Notes under the pieces: generated by a model | Told to the model about the DNA's origin: nothing | The model's input: the letters and a program-made list of their open reading frames with translations, nothing else | The model's database searches: none | NCBI GenBank assembly: GCA_000166095.1 | Contig: CP002278.1 | Coordinates: 218,001 to 282,000 of the forward strand | Source: Methanothermus fervidus DSM 2088 | GTDB lineage: Archaea > Methanobacteriota > Methanobacteria > DSM-2088 > Methanothermaceae | DNA length: 64,000 nucleotides | Direction: 5' to 3' | Part shown: positions 46,230-55,720 of the stretch, in pieces | Layout: each line of letters starts with the position of its first letter | How positions within the stretch are numbered: the first letter of the stretch is position 1 | Position numbers and translations under genes: made by a program

Positions 46230-48227
46230 ATGCACAAAAAATTAAATACCATAACCCTCACCATCATAATTTTTCTTTTAGCCTTTTCAATTAGAATTGC
46301 AAATTACAATTTAACAGTCCATAACCCTACAAAAATTTATTTTCAGGAAAGTGATTCATATTACAATTATCGGTTGGTAAATAATATTCTTAACCATGGA
46401 TATCCTGGAGATAAAATAATAAATGGAAAAGAGTGGGATATTCATTCTTACTATCCTCCAGGAGTACCTAGAGATTATCCACCGCTTCTACACTACATTA
46501 CGGCAGTACTCTATTCTTTATTCTCTGAAGTTTGTAAAATTTCATTAAAGCAATTTTGTATTTGGCTTCCACCATTTTTTGGATCAGTGACAAGTGTTGC
46601 TGGATTTCTATTTTCACGTAAAATAAGTGGGGATTTTGGTGGATTTATAACTGGCATGTTAATTGCGACATATCCGACATATTGTTATAGAACGTGTCTT
46701 GGTTTTTTCAATGTAAATCTTTTATATACTTTACTTCCAATTATTTTGTATTGGATATTTTTTGAAATTGAAAATTGTGTATCATTACAAAAAAAATTAA
46801 TTTATTCAATATTTGCAGGTTTTTTAATGTTTTTAATCTCATTATCTTGGAATGGTTGGATATATTTCTTTTATTTGGTTGTTTTGTCAATGACAATATA
46901 CTTAGTATCTAGTAGTGATAAGAAAGAGAAAATAAAAGAAATAGTTTTTCCATTTTTTGTAACTTTCTTTTTATTTTTATTAGCTTTCAATAAACTTGCA
47001 TTCTATGAAATATTTGCAACGCCAATTACTTATGTACATTTCTTTTCAAACTCAAATATATGGTATCCATGGCCCAATAGCTACAAAGATGTTATGGAAT
47101 TGCGTCCAGCAACAATGCAAGAAATTATTATTTTAATTTTTTTATTAGTATTTATTTTTGGGATTATTTACACCAAAGCTTTAAACGATCTTTTTCCAAA
47201 ATTTACAAGAATAATGTTATATTCTTGGATAATTTCCTCTATTTTATTAACAATGAAACATGTCAAATTTTTTTTACTACTTTTTGGACCTTCATTCATT
47301 TTTGTAGGTGCTGCATGGAAAAAATATGAAAATATCCTAAATCATCTTAAAATCCAATCAAAAAGAAAAATTATTGTAATTTTTAAAATTGCTATTTTGT
47401 TCATTTTAGTTTTAGTATTTTATTTCTCTATTAATTATGCAAAAGGATATAAACCGATGTATGATGATTATTTTGAAAATGCGGCCTTATGGATAAAAAA
47501 TAATACTAATAATGATACTGTTGTGATAACTTCTTGGAGTTATGGCCATTTTTTTGCCAGTGAATCAGATAGACCTGTTTCGTTTGATGGAAGAATAGGT
47601 TATATTGAAACATTGCCAATAAGGAAAATTTTGTATTCTAATACTAATTTAAGTCCTGATGTCCCAACTACTGCTCGTGATTACTGGATAAATGTTGCAA
47701 TTACGACAAACAATACTCTTTTATCAAAAAATATATTAAAAATGTTGGCTACAAGTGGAGATAATGGATATTTATTATTAAATAATTATACCCACAACAA
47801 AACTCGTTCATTTACTATACTTAACAAAATATTAACGTTAAATAGAAGTTCAGCATATGTAACTTTAAAAAAGGAAGGAATACCTGATGAAAAAGCTAAA
47901 AAAATTTTGAATTGTACACACCCTACTACTCCACGAAATTTTGTTTTAGTTATGACTGATGAAATGTTGTTGTCACTTCCATTTGTTAATATCACATCCA
48001 AAAATAAATTGGATTTAAAAAATGTATATTCCATAATTAAAAATGGATCTGAGAAAATAATAAACAAAAATGGCAAATATTCGCTTGTAATTTTAGATGA
48101 TAAAGCATTGATTGTAAATAAAAATTACAGATATTCTATATGTGTAAGAGCTTTTTCACAAATGAAAATCGAAGGTTTTACAAAAGTTTTTGAAAATAAA
48201 AGAATAAAAATATATGAAGTAATCTAA
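46230..48227 (+). CDS. aglB: STT3/AglB-family membrane protein with altered catalytic motifs
   Basis: The 665-residue protein has about 11-13 hydrophobic helices up to residue 402 and then a soluble domain, the layout of archaeal oligosaccharyltransferase. The first acidic motif is present as ESD (40-42), and VMELRP (288-293) fits the TIXE position. The second DXD motif reads NVN (161-163, in CLGFFNVNLLYTLLP). The WWDYG motif is reduced to SWSYG (435-439). The rest of the soluble domain (DRPVSFDGRIG, ILKMLATSG) is recognisably STT3. AglB would attach lipid-linked glycan to N-x-S/T on the S-layer; with these changes this copy may be inactive or have a different role. It is divergent from mer. 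Confidence 0.85.
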   Translation: MHKKLNTITLTIIIFLLAFSIRIANYNLTVHNPTKIYFQESDSYYNYRLVNNILNHGYPGDKIINGKEWDIHSYYPPGVPRDYPPLLHYITAVLYSLFSEVCKISLKQFCIWLPPFFGSVTSVAGFLFSRKISGDFGGFITGMLIATYPTYCYRTCLGFFNVNLLYTLLPIILYWIFFEIENCVSLQKKLIYSIFAGFLMFLISLSWNGWIYFFYLVVLSMTIYLVSSSDKKEKIKEIVFPFFVTFFLFLLAFNKLAFYEIFATPITYVHFFSNSNIWYPWPNSYKDVMELRPATMQEIIILIFLLVFIFGIIYTKALNDLFPKFTRIMLYSWIISSILLTMKHVKFFLLLFGPSFIFVGAAWKKYENILNHLKIQSKRKIIVIFKIAILFILVLVFYFSINYAKGYKPMYDDYFENAALWIKNNTNNDTVVITSWSYGHFFASESDRPVSFDGRIGYIETLPIRKILYSNTNLSPDVPTTARDYWINVAITTNNTLLSKNILKMLATSGDNGYLLLNNYTHNKTRSFTILNKILTLNRSSAYVTLKKEGIPDEKAKKILNCTHPTTPRNFVLVMTDEMLLSLPFVNITSKNKLDLKNVYSIIKNGSEKIINKNGKYSLVILDDKALIVNKNYRYSICVRAFSQMKIEGFTKVFENKRIKIYEVI

Positions 48228-48249
48228 CCTAAAAATTAAATATTAAGGA

Positions 48250-48327
48250 CAAAATTTTTAAATTCAGGTTCATAAAAAATTAATTACACATCTTAAAAAT
48301 AAAAAATTTATTTTTTGGAGGAATGCT
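48250..48327 (+). promoter_or_regulatory. gap promoter and leader
   Basis: The 100-base gap before gap contains TATA-like TTTTTAAAT (about 48255-48263) and ends with TTTTTTGGAGGAATGCT directly before ATG 48328. GGAGG at a spacing of seven gives strong initiation. The mapped promoter from the literature is not known to me. Confidence 0.45.
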
Positions 48328-49341
48328 ATGAAAGCTGTAGCTATTAATGGGTATGGAACTGTAGGTAAAAGAGTTGCAGATGCAATTGCACAACAAGATG
48401 ATATGAAAGTTATCGGAGTAAGTAAGACAAGACCAGATTTTGAAGCTAGGATGGCACTAAAAAAGGGTTATGATTTATATGTTGCTATTCCTGAAAGGGT
48501 AAAATTATTTGAAAAGGCAGGAATTGAAGTTGCAGGAACAGTGGATGACATGCTAGATGAAGCAGATATAGTTATTGATTGTACTCCAGAAGGAATTGGT
48601 GCCAAAAATTTAAAAATGTATAAAGAAAAAGGAATAAAAGCTATATTTCAAGGTGGAGAAAAACATGAAGATATAGGTTTATCATTCAATTCATTGAGCA
48701 ATTATGAAGAATCTTATGGCAAAGACTACACACGAGTTGTTTCCTGTAATACCACTGGTTTATGCAGAACTTTAAAACCATTACATGATTCTTTTGGTAT
48801 AAAAAAAGTTAGAGCCGTAATAGTAAGGAGAGGTGCAGACCCTGCACAAGTATCTAAAGGACCTATAAACGCTATAATACCCAATCCACCTAAATTACCA
48901 TCTCACCATGGTCCAGATGTTAAAACAGTCCTGGACATAAATATAGATACAATGGCTGTTATAGTACCAACTACTTTAATGCATCAACATAACGTTATGG
49001 TAGAGGTGGAAGAAACTCCTACTGTGGATGATATAATAGATGTATTTGAAGATACGCCTAGAGTTATACTTATAAGTGCTGAGGATGGTTTGACATCAAC
49101 TGCAGAGATAATGGAATATGCAAAGGAATTAGGTAGATCCAGAAACGATTTATTTGAAATTCCTGTTTGGAGAGAATCAATAACTGTCGTAGACAATGAA
49201 ATTTATTACATGCAAGCAGTTCATCAAGAATCAGATATAGTACCTGAAAATGTAGATGCTGTAAGAGCAATATTAGAGATGGAAGAGGATAAATACAAAT
49301 CTATAAATAAAACTAACAAAGCAATGAACATACTTCAATAA
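48328..49341 (+). CDS. gap: Glyceraldehyde-3-phosphate dehydrogenase (archaeal, type II)
   Basis: The 337-residue enzyme opens [20 protein letters not shown] (Rossmann fold) and has the catalytic cysteine at residue 140 in [58 protein letters not shown] and [23 protein letters not shown] follow. Length and sequence are those of the well-studied M. fervidus GAPDH, as I remember it. It oxidises glyceraldehyde-3-phosphate with NAD(P) and phosphate, or runs backwards in gluconeogenesis. The endonuclease-like gene starts nine bases downstream. Confidence 0.97.
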   Translation: MKAVAINGYGTVGKRVADAIAQQDDMKVIGVSKTRPDFEARMALKKGYDLYVAIPERVKLFEKAGIEVAGTVDDMLDEADIVIDCTPEGIGAKNLKMYKEKGIKAIFQGGEKHEDIGLSFNSLSNYEESYGKDYTRVVSCNTTGLCRTLKPLHDSFGIKKVRAVIVRRGADPAQVSKGPINAIIPNPPKLPSHHGPDVKTVLDINIDTMAVIVPTTLMHQHNVMVEVEETPTVDDIIDVFEDTPRVILISAEDGLTSTAEIMEYAKELGRSRNDLFEIPVWRESITVVDNEIYYMQAVHQESDIVPENVDAVRAILEMEEDKYKSINKTNKAMNILQ

Positions 49342-49350
49342 TAAGGAACC

Positions 49351-50187
49351 ATGATTCGAGTTGGACCAGCTGGCAACCCTATAGGTTATAAAGGAAAGAC
49401 TGTTGACGTATTTGATTATTTAAAAAAATTAGGGCTTGATGCATATGAATATCAAGCTACATATGGTGTAAGAATTGGAAAAAAATCTTCTTTGTTAATT
49501 GGAAAAAATGCCAAAAAGAATGATGTCCTTGTATCTATACATGCTCCCTACTATATAAATTTATCTTCTGCAGATAAAGGAGTAATACAGAGGTCCATAA
49601 ATAGGTTATTCATTACAAGTAAAGTTGCTGAATGGATGAATGCATATAGGATAGTATTTCATCCAGGATATTATGGAAAGTTTTCGAAATCTGAAGCTAT
49701 GGAGTTATGTAAAAATTCTATAAAAAAGTTATTAAGTAAAGTAAAAGAAAAAAATATAAAAAATTATTGTTTTGCACCGGAAACGACTGGAAAGAAATCA
49801 CAGTTGGGGAGTTTGAATGAAATAATAGAAATATGTCAGTCTTTTGAAAATTTTCAGCCCACAATAGATTTTGCACATATACATGCAAGAGAAGGAGGTT
49901 CATTAAAGGATGAAAACGATTATTACCATATTTTAAATTTTGTGGAAAATGAGTTAGGAGTTAAACATTTCCATTGTCATTTCACAAAAGTGGAATTTAG
50001 TGAGAAAGGTGAAGTGAAACATCATTCTTTAAATGAAGAGAAATACGGACCTCCACTAGAACCTTTAATCAAAGTTCTTGTTGAAAATGGATTTAATGCT
50101 ACAATAATATGTGAAACTCCAAAATTAGATCAAGATGCCATTAAAATAAAAGAGAAGATAGGAAGGTTTAATAAAGGTGAAAACTAA
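49351..50187 (+). CDS. nfo: Endonuclease IV-like TIM-barrel protein
   Basis: The 278-residue protein fits AP endonuclease family 2: [12 protein letters not shown] (first zinc histidine), [40 protein letters not shown] and [20 protein letters not shown], ending with ATIICETP. These supply the three-zinc site. It may cut at abasic sites in DNA, although sugar-isomerase relatives share the fold. It follows gap in what is probably one transcript; the same gap-nfo order occurs in Methanothermobacter, as I recall. Confidence 0.82.
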   Translation: MIRVGPAGNPIGYKGKTVDVFDYLKKLGLDAYEYQATYGVRIGKKSSLLIGKNAKKNDVLVSIHAPYYINLSSADKGVIQRSINRLFITSKVAEWMNAYRIVFHPGYYGKFSKSEAMELCKNSIKKLLSKVKEKNIKNYCFAPETTGKKSQLGSLNEIIEICQSFENFQPTIDFAHIHAREGGSLKDENDYYHILNFVENELGVKHFHCHFTKVEFSEKGEVKHHSLNEEKYGPPLEPLIKVLVENGFNATIICETPKLDQDAIKIKEKIGRFNKGEN

Positions 50188-50221
50188 TAAATAATTTTAG
50201 AAAAAAGCTCGTGGTGATGGA

Positions 50222-51346
50222 GTGAAAATGAATACAACTTTATCTGATAATTATTCTTTAGATAAGAAATCCGTACAAAAAACTATGCTTACTAACAAAG
50301 AAGCAAAATTAGTAGTATTGAAGCCGGCAGGATATCCTTTCATTTGTAATTTAATAGAAACGCCAAAAGTAGAAGTTAAAGATAAAAAATTATTTGAATT
50401 GTATGCAAAAGAACAATGGGAGGGCTTCATTGTAAAAGAAGGTTCTTATCTTTTTGATCAAAAACTATTACCTGATTATGCATTTAAAGTATTGAAGGTG
50501 CATCCAAACAATTCAAAAATTGGTAAAAATACAACAATAATATTAGTAAATACTGAAGAACATTCCGTAGTTTTTAGAGAAGTTGAAAGTAATTTAAAAA
50601 TTGCTGATGTAGTTGGACAAGAACGTGCTAAAATGAAATGTAAAGTAATAATGAAATATCTAGAAAATCCTGAAAAATTTAGTGGATGGGCACCAAGGAA
50701 CATATTGTTTTATGGGGCTCCTGGAACTGGTAAAACTATGCTTGCAAAATCTCTATCAAATGAAGTTAATGTACCTCTTTACCTTGTTAAAGCTACAAGT
50801 TTAATTGGAGAACATGTGGGCGATGGTGCACGACAAATTCACGAACTTTATGATTTAGCATGTGAAACTTCACCTTCAATAGTATTTATTGATGAAATCG
50901 ATGCCATAGGATTAAGTCGTAAATATCAATCACTAAGAGGAGATGTTTCTGAGGTTGTAAGCGCATTATTGACAGAGATGGATGGAATAAAAGAAAATGA
51001 AGGTGTAGTAACAATAGCAGCAACAAATAACCCAAGCTTATTAGATCCCGCAATAAGAAGCAGATTTGAAGAAGAAATAGAATTTACATTACCATCAAAA
51101 GAAGAAAGAAAAGAAATGATCAAAAGACATATAAAAACCATGCCTTTACCAGTTACAGTATCACCAAATAAGTTAGCAGAATTATCTAAAGGAATGTCTG
51201 GAAGGGATATCAAAGAAAAACTTCTCAAAACAGCATTGCATAAAGCTATTGTAGACAACGACAAGAAAATTGAAAATAAACATATTAAATATGCATTAGA
51301 ACATTACAAAAAGAAAAATAAAGAACCTAAACGCATGTTTGCATAA
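50222..51346 (+). CDS. AAA+ ATPase (FtsH/PAN-like core)
   Basis: The 374-residue protein has an N-terminal domain of about 130 residues with no clear match. One AAA module follows: [20 protein letters not shown], Walker [12 protein letters not shown], pore-like [17 protein letters not shown], Walker [12 protein letters not shown], sensor 1 [19 protein letters not shown] with the arginine fingers, and a C-terminal helical domain. It looks like a single-ring unfoldase of the CdcH/PAN class without a protease domain. The start may be GTG 50222 or ATG 50228. The stop overlaps in-frame codons before the nitroreductase. Confidence 0.85.
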   Translation: MKMNTTLSDNYSLDKKSVQKTMLTNKEAKLVVLKPAGYPFICNLIETPKVEVKDKKLFELYAKEQWEGFIVKEGSYLFDQKLLPDYAFKVLKVHPNNSKIGKNTTIILVNTEEHSVVFREVESNLKIADVVGQERAKMKCKVIMKYLENPEKFSGWAPRNILFYGAPGTGKTMLAKSLSNEVNVPLYLVKATSLIGEHVGDGARQIHELYDLACETSPSIVFIDEIDAIGLSRKYQSLRGDVSEVVSALLTEMDGIKENEGVVTIAATNNPSLLDPAIRSRFEEEIEFTLPSKEERKEMIKRHIKTMPLPVTVSPNKLAELSKGMSGRDIKEKLLKTALHKAIVDNDKKIENKHIKYALEHYKKKNKEPKRMFA

Positions 51347-51371
51347 AATTTCTTTTTGTGGAGGAAATTTA

Positions 51372-51887
51372 ATGCATGTTCTTAAGGCAATAAAAGAAAG
51401 GAGAAGTATAAGAAGTTTTAAAGATAAAGACATTCCCCAAGAGTATATAAAAAAAATAATGGAAGCTGCAATTTGGGCACCATCTGCAGGAAATCTCCAA
51501 AGTAGGAAGTTTATAATAGTGAAGGATTCAAAATTAAAGTATGAACTTACAAAAGCTGCTTATATGCAAGAATTTGTAATGGAAGCCCCAATTGTAATAG
51601 TGGCATGTGCAGATTTAATTAAGTCTGCTTCAAGATATGGAGAAAGAGGAAGAGAACTTTACTGTCTCATGGACACTGCTGCATCAATACAAAACATGTT
51701 ACTTGAAATACATGAATTAGGTCTTGGAGCTTGTTGGATAGGTGCTTTTGACGAAGAATATGTTAAAAAATTGCTTAAGCTACCAGATTCATTGAGACCT
51801 ATAGCACTCATACCAGTTGGTTACCCTGATGAATCTCCAACTCCACCCCCTAGAGTTAGTATAGATGATGCATTTACAATCATTTAA
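51372..51887 (+). CDS. Nitroreductase-family flavoprotein
   Basis: The 171-residue protein begins HVLKAIKERRSIRSFKDKDIP, the FMN-phosphate-binding opening of the family. It has AAIWAPSAGNLQSRKFIIVKD, ALDTAASIQNMLL-type MDTAASIQNMLLEIHELGLGACWIGAF, and a final PVGYPDESPTPPPR. It should bind FMN and reduce a small quinone- or nitro-like substrate; the physiological one is unknown. GGAGG lies nine bases before ATG 51372. It converges on rfbB with a four-base overlap. Confidence 0.9.
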   Translation: MHVLKAIKERRSIRSFKDKDIPQEYIKKIMEAAIWAPSAGNLQSRKFIIVKDSKLKYELTKAAYMQEFVMEAPIVIVACADLIKSASRYGERGRELYCLMDTAASIQNMLLEIHELGLGACWIGAFDEEYVKKLLKLPDSLRPIALIPVGYPDESPTPPPRVSIDDAFTII

Positions 51888-53887
51888 TCTAAATTTAATC
51901 TTTTTCCATACCATTTTTTATAATATTCCATATATTCTCCTGTTTTTATTCGTTTCCACCATTCCTTGTTTTCTATATACCATTTTATAGTTTTTTCAAG
52001 GCCTTCTTCAAATGAATATTCGGGCTTCCATCCTAATTCATTTTTAATTTTGCTAGAATCTAATGCATATCTATAATCATGGGCTGGCCTATCTTTAACA
52101 AACTTTATTAGTGATTGTGGTTTATTTAATTTTTTTAATATTAATTTTACTACCTCTATATTCCTCTTTTCATTGTTAGCACTCACGTTGTAAATTTCAC
52201 CATTTTTACCTTTATGTAAAATTAGATCAATAGCTTTACATGTATCTTTAACATATAACCAATCTCTGATATTTGATCCATCACCATAGATAGGTAATGG
52301 TTTATTTTCAAGGGCATTGGTAATCATTAACGGTATAAATTTTTCTGGGAACTGATAAGGACCATAATTGTTTGAAGGTCTAACAATGTTAACAGGTAAA
52401 CCATAAGTTTTGTGATAAGATCTAACAAGTAAGTCAGCTCCTGCCTTACTAGCTGCATATGGACTGTTTGGTTTTAATGGCGAATCTTCTGTGAAATATC
52501 CTTCATCGCCTAGAGTTCCATATACTTCATCTGTTGAAATTTGTATAAATTTTTCAATACCATATTTGCGGGCAGATTCTAGTAGTACTTGAGTACCTAA
52601 TACATTTGTTTTAACAAATCTACCTGGTTCCATTATGCTTCTGTCAACGTGTGTGTTATGAACTACTATGTTTCCTACGCCAGCAACAAAATTATGAGAT
52701 CCTTCAACTTCTAAGTCATATACAAATCCTTCATATTTTTTTTCCGTAATTTTTTTACTTTTAAATTTACAATTTCCTACTTTGATATTATATGCATTCA
52801 TTTTATAGTCCACATAAAACTCTTTACCTATTAATAAAAGCAATAAACAAACTTCAGCTGCTAATCTTCTTGAGCTTGTCAAAAATTCTTCTTTTCCATT
52901 GTTAATTCCTTTCACTAAACTTTTCCAAAATATTTCTTGATACTCTTTTCCAATGTTAAATACAAAATTAGGAATTTTTTTACTATCACCATCATTACAA
53001 AATTTTGTACAGATTTTATAAAAATCTTTATTTTTCAACTTAAGTTGTAGAGTACCATTGTTTTCTGTTATTAAGCTGTTTCCATCAAAAATATTTTTAA
53101 AATCGTCAGATAAAATTTCTAACCAGCTTTTGTCATTGTCATTGATAATGACATAATTTTGTTTGAGATAACCACTTGAAATATAAGCAGCAAGTAATCT
53201 ACATAGAAACTTTAATTTTTTATCATTAAACATTCCTAATATTTTTGGATGTTTTATCTTTTTATCTCTGCATGAGAAATTCATGTCTCTTACATATAAT
53301 AGAGAGGGATTGGATTTCGCTGCTACAACCTTTCCATGTGTATTGTATACAGAGTGATTTGGTGTTACAAGAACTTCTCCTTGTTTTTGTTTTAATTTTA
53401 GAATCTTTCCTCTATATGGATGTCGAATAATTTTCCGAAGAGGTAGGAAAGTCCCAGAATTATTATAAAAAGATAATACCTTTATTTTTTCATTTGATGT
53501 ATCAATGATTTCATGTTTTCCATCCCAAATTACTTTGTTGCTTTCTTTCAATCTTTCGAATAATTTTTTCATGCTAAGTACTTGTATTTCACCATTCCAA
53601 TGAACAGTCACAAATTCTTCTTCAGCAACACTTTCAGCTGCAAAATTTACAATATAATCACATTCATACTTTTCAATTAATTTTTGAATTAGCTTTCCAT
53701 CAGTTATGCAACCTTTAACAAAGCTATAATTAGGAGCATCTTCAACATCTTTAAGATTTTCTAAATTACCTGAATATGTTAATTTATCTAGATTTATTAT
53801 TTTATATTGTGGATATTTATTCACCATATAACGTACAAAATTACTTCCAATAAACCCAGCTCCTCCAGTAACTAATATAACACTCAT
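51884..53887 (-). CDS. rfbB: dTDP-glucose 4,6-dehydratase containing an intein
   Basis: The 667-residue precursor is a 341-residue dehydratase interrupted after residue 85 by a 326-residue intein. Extein features: LVTGGAGFIGSNFV (NAD binding), LTYSGNLENL, then after the intein THVDRSI, the active-site STDEVYG (T452-D453-E454), YxxxK as YAASK (477-481), and RPSNNYGPYQFPEKFIPL. It removes water from dTDP-glucose to form dTDP-4-keto-6-deoxyglucose, the second step of dTDP-rhamnose synthesis. Joining residue 85 to 412 restores the family motif NFAAETHVDRSI. Activity must depend on protein splicing. It is divergent from rfbC. Confidence 0.95.
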   Translation of the reverse strand: MSVILVTGGAGFIGSNFVRYMVNKYPQYKIINLDKLTYSGNLENLKDVEDAPNYSFVKGCITDGKLIQKLIEKYECDYIVNFAAESVAEEEFVTVHWNGEIQVLSMKKLFERLKESNKVIWDGKHEIIDTSNEKIKVLSFYNNSGTFLPLRKIIRHPYRGKILKLKQKQGEVLVTPNHSVYNTHGKVVAAKSNPSLLYVRDMNFSCRDKKIKHPKILGMFNDKKLKFLCRLLAAYISSGYLKQNYVIINDNDKSWLEILSDDFKNIFDGNSLITENNGTLQLKLKNKDFYKICTKFCNDGDSKKIPNFVFNIGKEYQEIFWKSLVKGINNGKEEFLTSSRRLAAEVCLLLLLIGKEFYVDYKMNAYNIKVGNCKFKSKKITEKKYEGFVYDLEVEGSHNFVAGVGNIVVHNTHVDRSIMEPGRFVKTNVLGTQVLLESARKYGIEKFIQISTDEVYGTLGDEGYFTEDSPLKPNSPYAASKAGADLLVRSYHKTYGLPVNIVRPSNNYGPYQFPEKFIPLMITNALENKPLPIYGDGSNIRDWLYVKDTCKAIDLILHKGKNGEIYNVSANNEKRNIEVVKLILKKLNKPQSLIKFVKDRPAHDYRYALDSSKIKNELGWKPEYSFEEGLEKTIKWYIENKEWWKRIKTGEYMEYYKKWYGKRLNLD
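52655..53632 (-). mobile_element. Intein in RfbB (residues 86-411) with decayed homing endonuclease
   Basis: The splice junctions are Ser86 (first intein residue), His410-Asn411 (end) and Thr412 (first C-extein residue), the layout of a class 1 intein. Block A is SVAEEEFVTV; block B is EVLVTPNHSV, with Thr175 and His178; block F is VYDLEVEGSHNF; and block G is VGNIVVHN. The middle holds two LAGLIDADG-like helices, LLAAYISSGYL (231-241) and SLVKGINNG (323-331), in which the catalytic acidic residue is replaced by Ser and Asn. Splicing should work, but homing is probably lost. Confidence 0.93.
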
Positions 53888-53997
53888 CTACTCACCACCA
53901 AAAAATCTTTAGATTTAGAATGTATAATTTTTTTGGAAGAAATTTTATAATTAAAAATATGTTATTAAAAATTTTTTAGATTTTTTGAGGTGAGATT

Positions 53998-54555
53998 ATG
54001 GGCAAGTTTAAATTTAAAAAAACTTCTATACCTGGCCTATATGTGATAAAACCTAAAGTTTTTGAAGATGAAAGAGGGTACTTTATGGAAACTTATAATG
54101 CTAAAGAATTCAAGAAAGCAAATATAAATGCAAAGTTTGTTCAAGATAATCAATCGTTTTCCAAAAAAGGCGTGTTACGTGGTCTACATTTCCAATATCG
54201 TAGACAACAAGGAAAACTCGTGAGGGTTATAAAAGGTAAGATATTTGATGTTGCAGTAGATTTAAGAAAAAATTCTGAAACATATGGAGAATGGGAATCA
54301 GTAATATTGTCAGGTAAAAATAAAAAAATGTTTTATATTCCTGAAGGTTTTGCCCATGGCTTTTTAGTACTTTCCGATACAGCAATTGTAACTTATAAGT
54401 GTACTGATTTTTATTATCCTGAATATGAGGGAGGAATAATATGGAATGACCCTGACATTGGGATTGAATGGCCAATTGATGAAGTAGATAAATTAATAAT
54501 TTCAGATAAAGATAAAAAATGGAAACCACTGAAAGAAAACCCTGTGAAGTTATAA
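53998..54555 (+). CDS. rfbC: dTDP-4-dehydrorhamnose 3,5-epimerase
   Basis: The 185-residue cupin has VFEDERGYFMETYN, VQDNQSFSKKGVLRGLHFQ with the catalytic histidine, QGKLVRVIKGKIFDVAVDLRKNSETYG, and YIPEGFAHGFLVLSD with TYKCTDFYYPEYEGGIIWNDP. It epimerises C3 and C5 of the sugar. GAGGTGAGATT precedes the ATG. It shares a 110-base divergent promoter region with rfbB and is 12 bases from the GGGP synthase gene. Confidence 0.95.
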   Translation: MGKFKFKKTSIPGLYVIKPKVFEDERGYFMETYNAKEFKKANINAKFVQDNQSFSKKGVLRGLHFQYRRQQGKLVRVIKGKIFDVAVDLRKNSETYGEWESVILSGKNKKMFYIPEGFAHGFLVLSDTAIVTYKCTDFYYPEYEGGIIWNDPDIGIEWPIDEVDKLIISDKDKKWKPLKENPVKL

Positions 54556-54567
54556 TGAGGTATAAAG

Positions 54568-55317
54568 ATGAAAGTTGAAAAATATTTTGAAAAAATATTG
54601 TCAAAACGTAAAATCCATTTAACATTGATAGACCCTGAGGAACAAGAACCAAAGAAAGCACTTGAAATTGCAAAATTAGCGATAAAAGGAGGCACCGATG
54701 GAATAATGGTAGGAGGTTCTACTAGTGATCAGGAAGATCTAGATACAACAGTTAAAATATTAAAAATGAATCTAAATGTTCCTATCATACTTTTTCCAGG
54801 GAACATAACCGGTATAAGTAAATATGCTGATGCAATATTTTTCATGAGTTTATTAAATTCTACTAATCCTTATTGGATAACTGGTGCACAAGCTTTAGGT
54901 GCACCAACTGTAAAAAAATATGGTATTGAGGCATTACCAGTTGCATATTTGATTATAGAACCTGGTGGAACTGTAAGTTGGGTTGGAGATGCCAAACCAA
55001 TACCTAGAAAAAAATATAAACTTGCAGCTGCATATGCGATGGCTGCCGAATTATTAGGAATGAAATATGTTTATTTAGAGGCTGGATCTGGAGCCAAACA
55101 TCATGTACCTACTAAAATGATATCTAAAGTTAGAGATAGCACAAATTTGAAAATAATTGTTGGTGGAGGTATTAAAACTCGTGAAGATGTAGAAAGAGTT
55201 ATTAAAGCTGGTGCAGACATAATAGTAACTGGCACTATTATTGAACGTGCGTCTGATATCAAGAAGAAAATTTCTGAAATTGTTGAACCTTTAAAGTCAA
55301 CAAGTAACGTGGATTAG
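54568..55317 (+). CDS. Geranylgeranylglyceryl phosphate synthase
   Basis: The 249-residue TIM-barrel prenyltransferase has HLTLIDPEEQE, GTDGIMVGGST, PIILFPGNITGIS, DAIFFMSLLNSTNPYWITGAQ, YLIIEPGGTVSWVGDA, KYVYLEAGSGAKHHVP and IVGGGIKTREDVERVIKAGADIIVTGT. It makes the first ether bond of archaeal lipids from glycerol-1-phosphate and geranylgeranyl diphosphate. The start has GAGGT about ten bases upstream. The 3' end overlaps the convergent Mth938-like gene by 21 bases. Confidence 0.95.
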   Translation: MKVEKYFEKILSKRKIHLTLIDPEEQEPKKALEIAKLAIKGGTDGIMVGGSTSDQEDLDTTVKILKMNLNVPIILFPGNITGISKYADAIFFMSLLNSTNPYWITGAQALGAPTVKKYGIEALPVAYLIIEPGGTVSWVGDAKPIPRKKYKLAAAYAMAAELLGMKYVYLEAGSGAKHHVPTKMISKVRDSTNLKIIVGGGIKTREDVERVIKAGADIIVTGTIIERASDIKKKISEIVEPLKSTSNVD

Positions 55318-55659
55318 TGCATTCACTTTTTTACCTTCTTTTTTCAATTTATTAAATTTCTTTATTGCTTCAGGAGTAGGCAATGACACAAGTTTTATCC
55401 CATTTTCTTTAACTAAATTTTTTGCTTCATCGCTTACCTTTAATGCACCAACTTCGCCACATCCTACAACAAGTACATCAGGATTTTCATTAACTAGTTT
55501 TTCAATTTCTCTATCAGAAAGTATATGTGAAGTTCCATATTTCTCCCTTGAGAGAGACTTTTCTCTCTTACTAACACTCCCATCTATATGCACTATTATA
55601 TCGTGGTTATATTCTTTATTTCCATATTCTATACTTCCAAATCTATAACGTCCAAACAT
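55297..55659 (-). CDS. Mth938-like (DUF498) protein
   Basis: The 120-residue protein opens FGRYRFGSIEYGNKEYNHDIIVHIDGSV, followed by HILSDREIEKLVNENPDVLVVGCGEVGALKVSDEA and GIKLVSLPTPEAIKKFNKLKKEGKKVNALIHVTC. This is the DUF498 family typified by MTH938, a small beta/alpha/beta fold related to a human assembly factor (NDUFAF3). Its molecular function in archaea is unknown. Confidence 0.88.
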   Translation of the reverse strand: MFGRYRFGSIEYGNKEYNHDIIVHIDGSVSKREKSLSREKYGTSHILSDREIEKLVNENPDVLVVGCGEVGALKVSDEAKNLVKENGIKLVSLPTPEAIKKFNKLKKEGKKVNALIHVTC

Positions 55660-55720
55660 ATTATCACAACTTTTTTTATTTCTAAATAAGAATTAACTTA
55701 ATTTTAGCATTAAAAATTTT

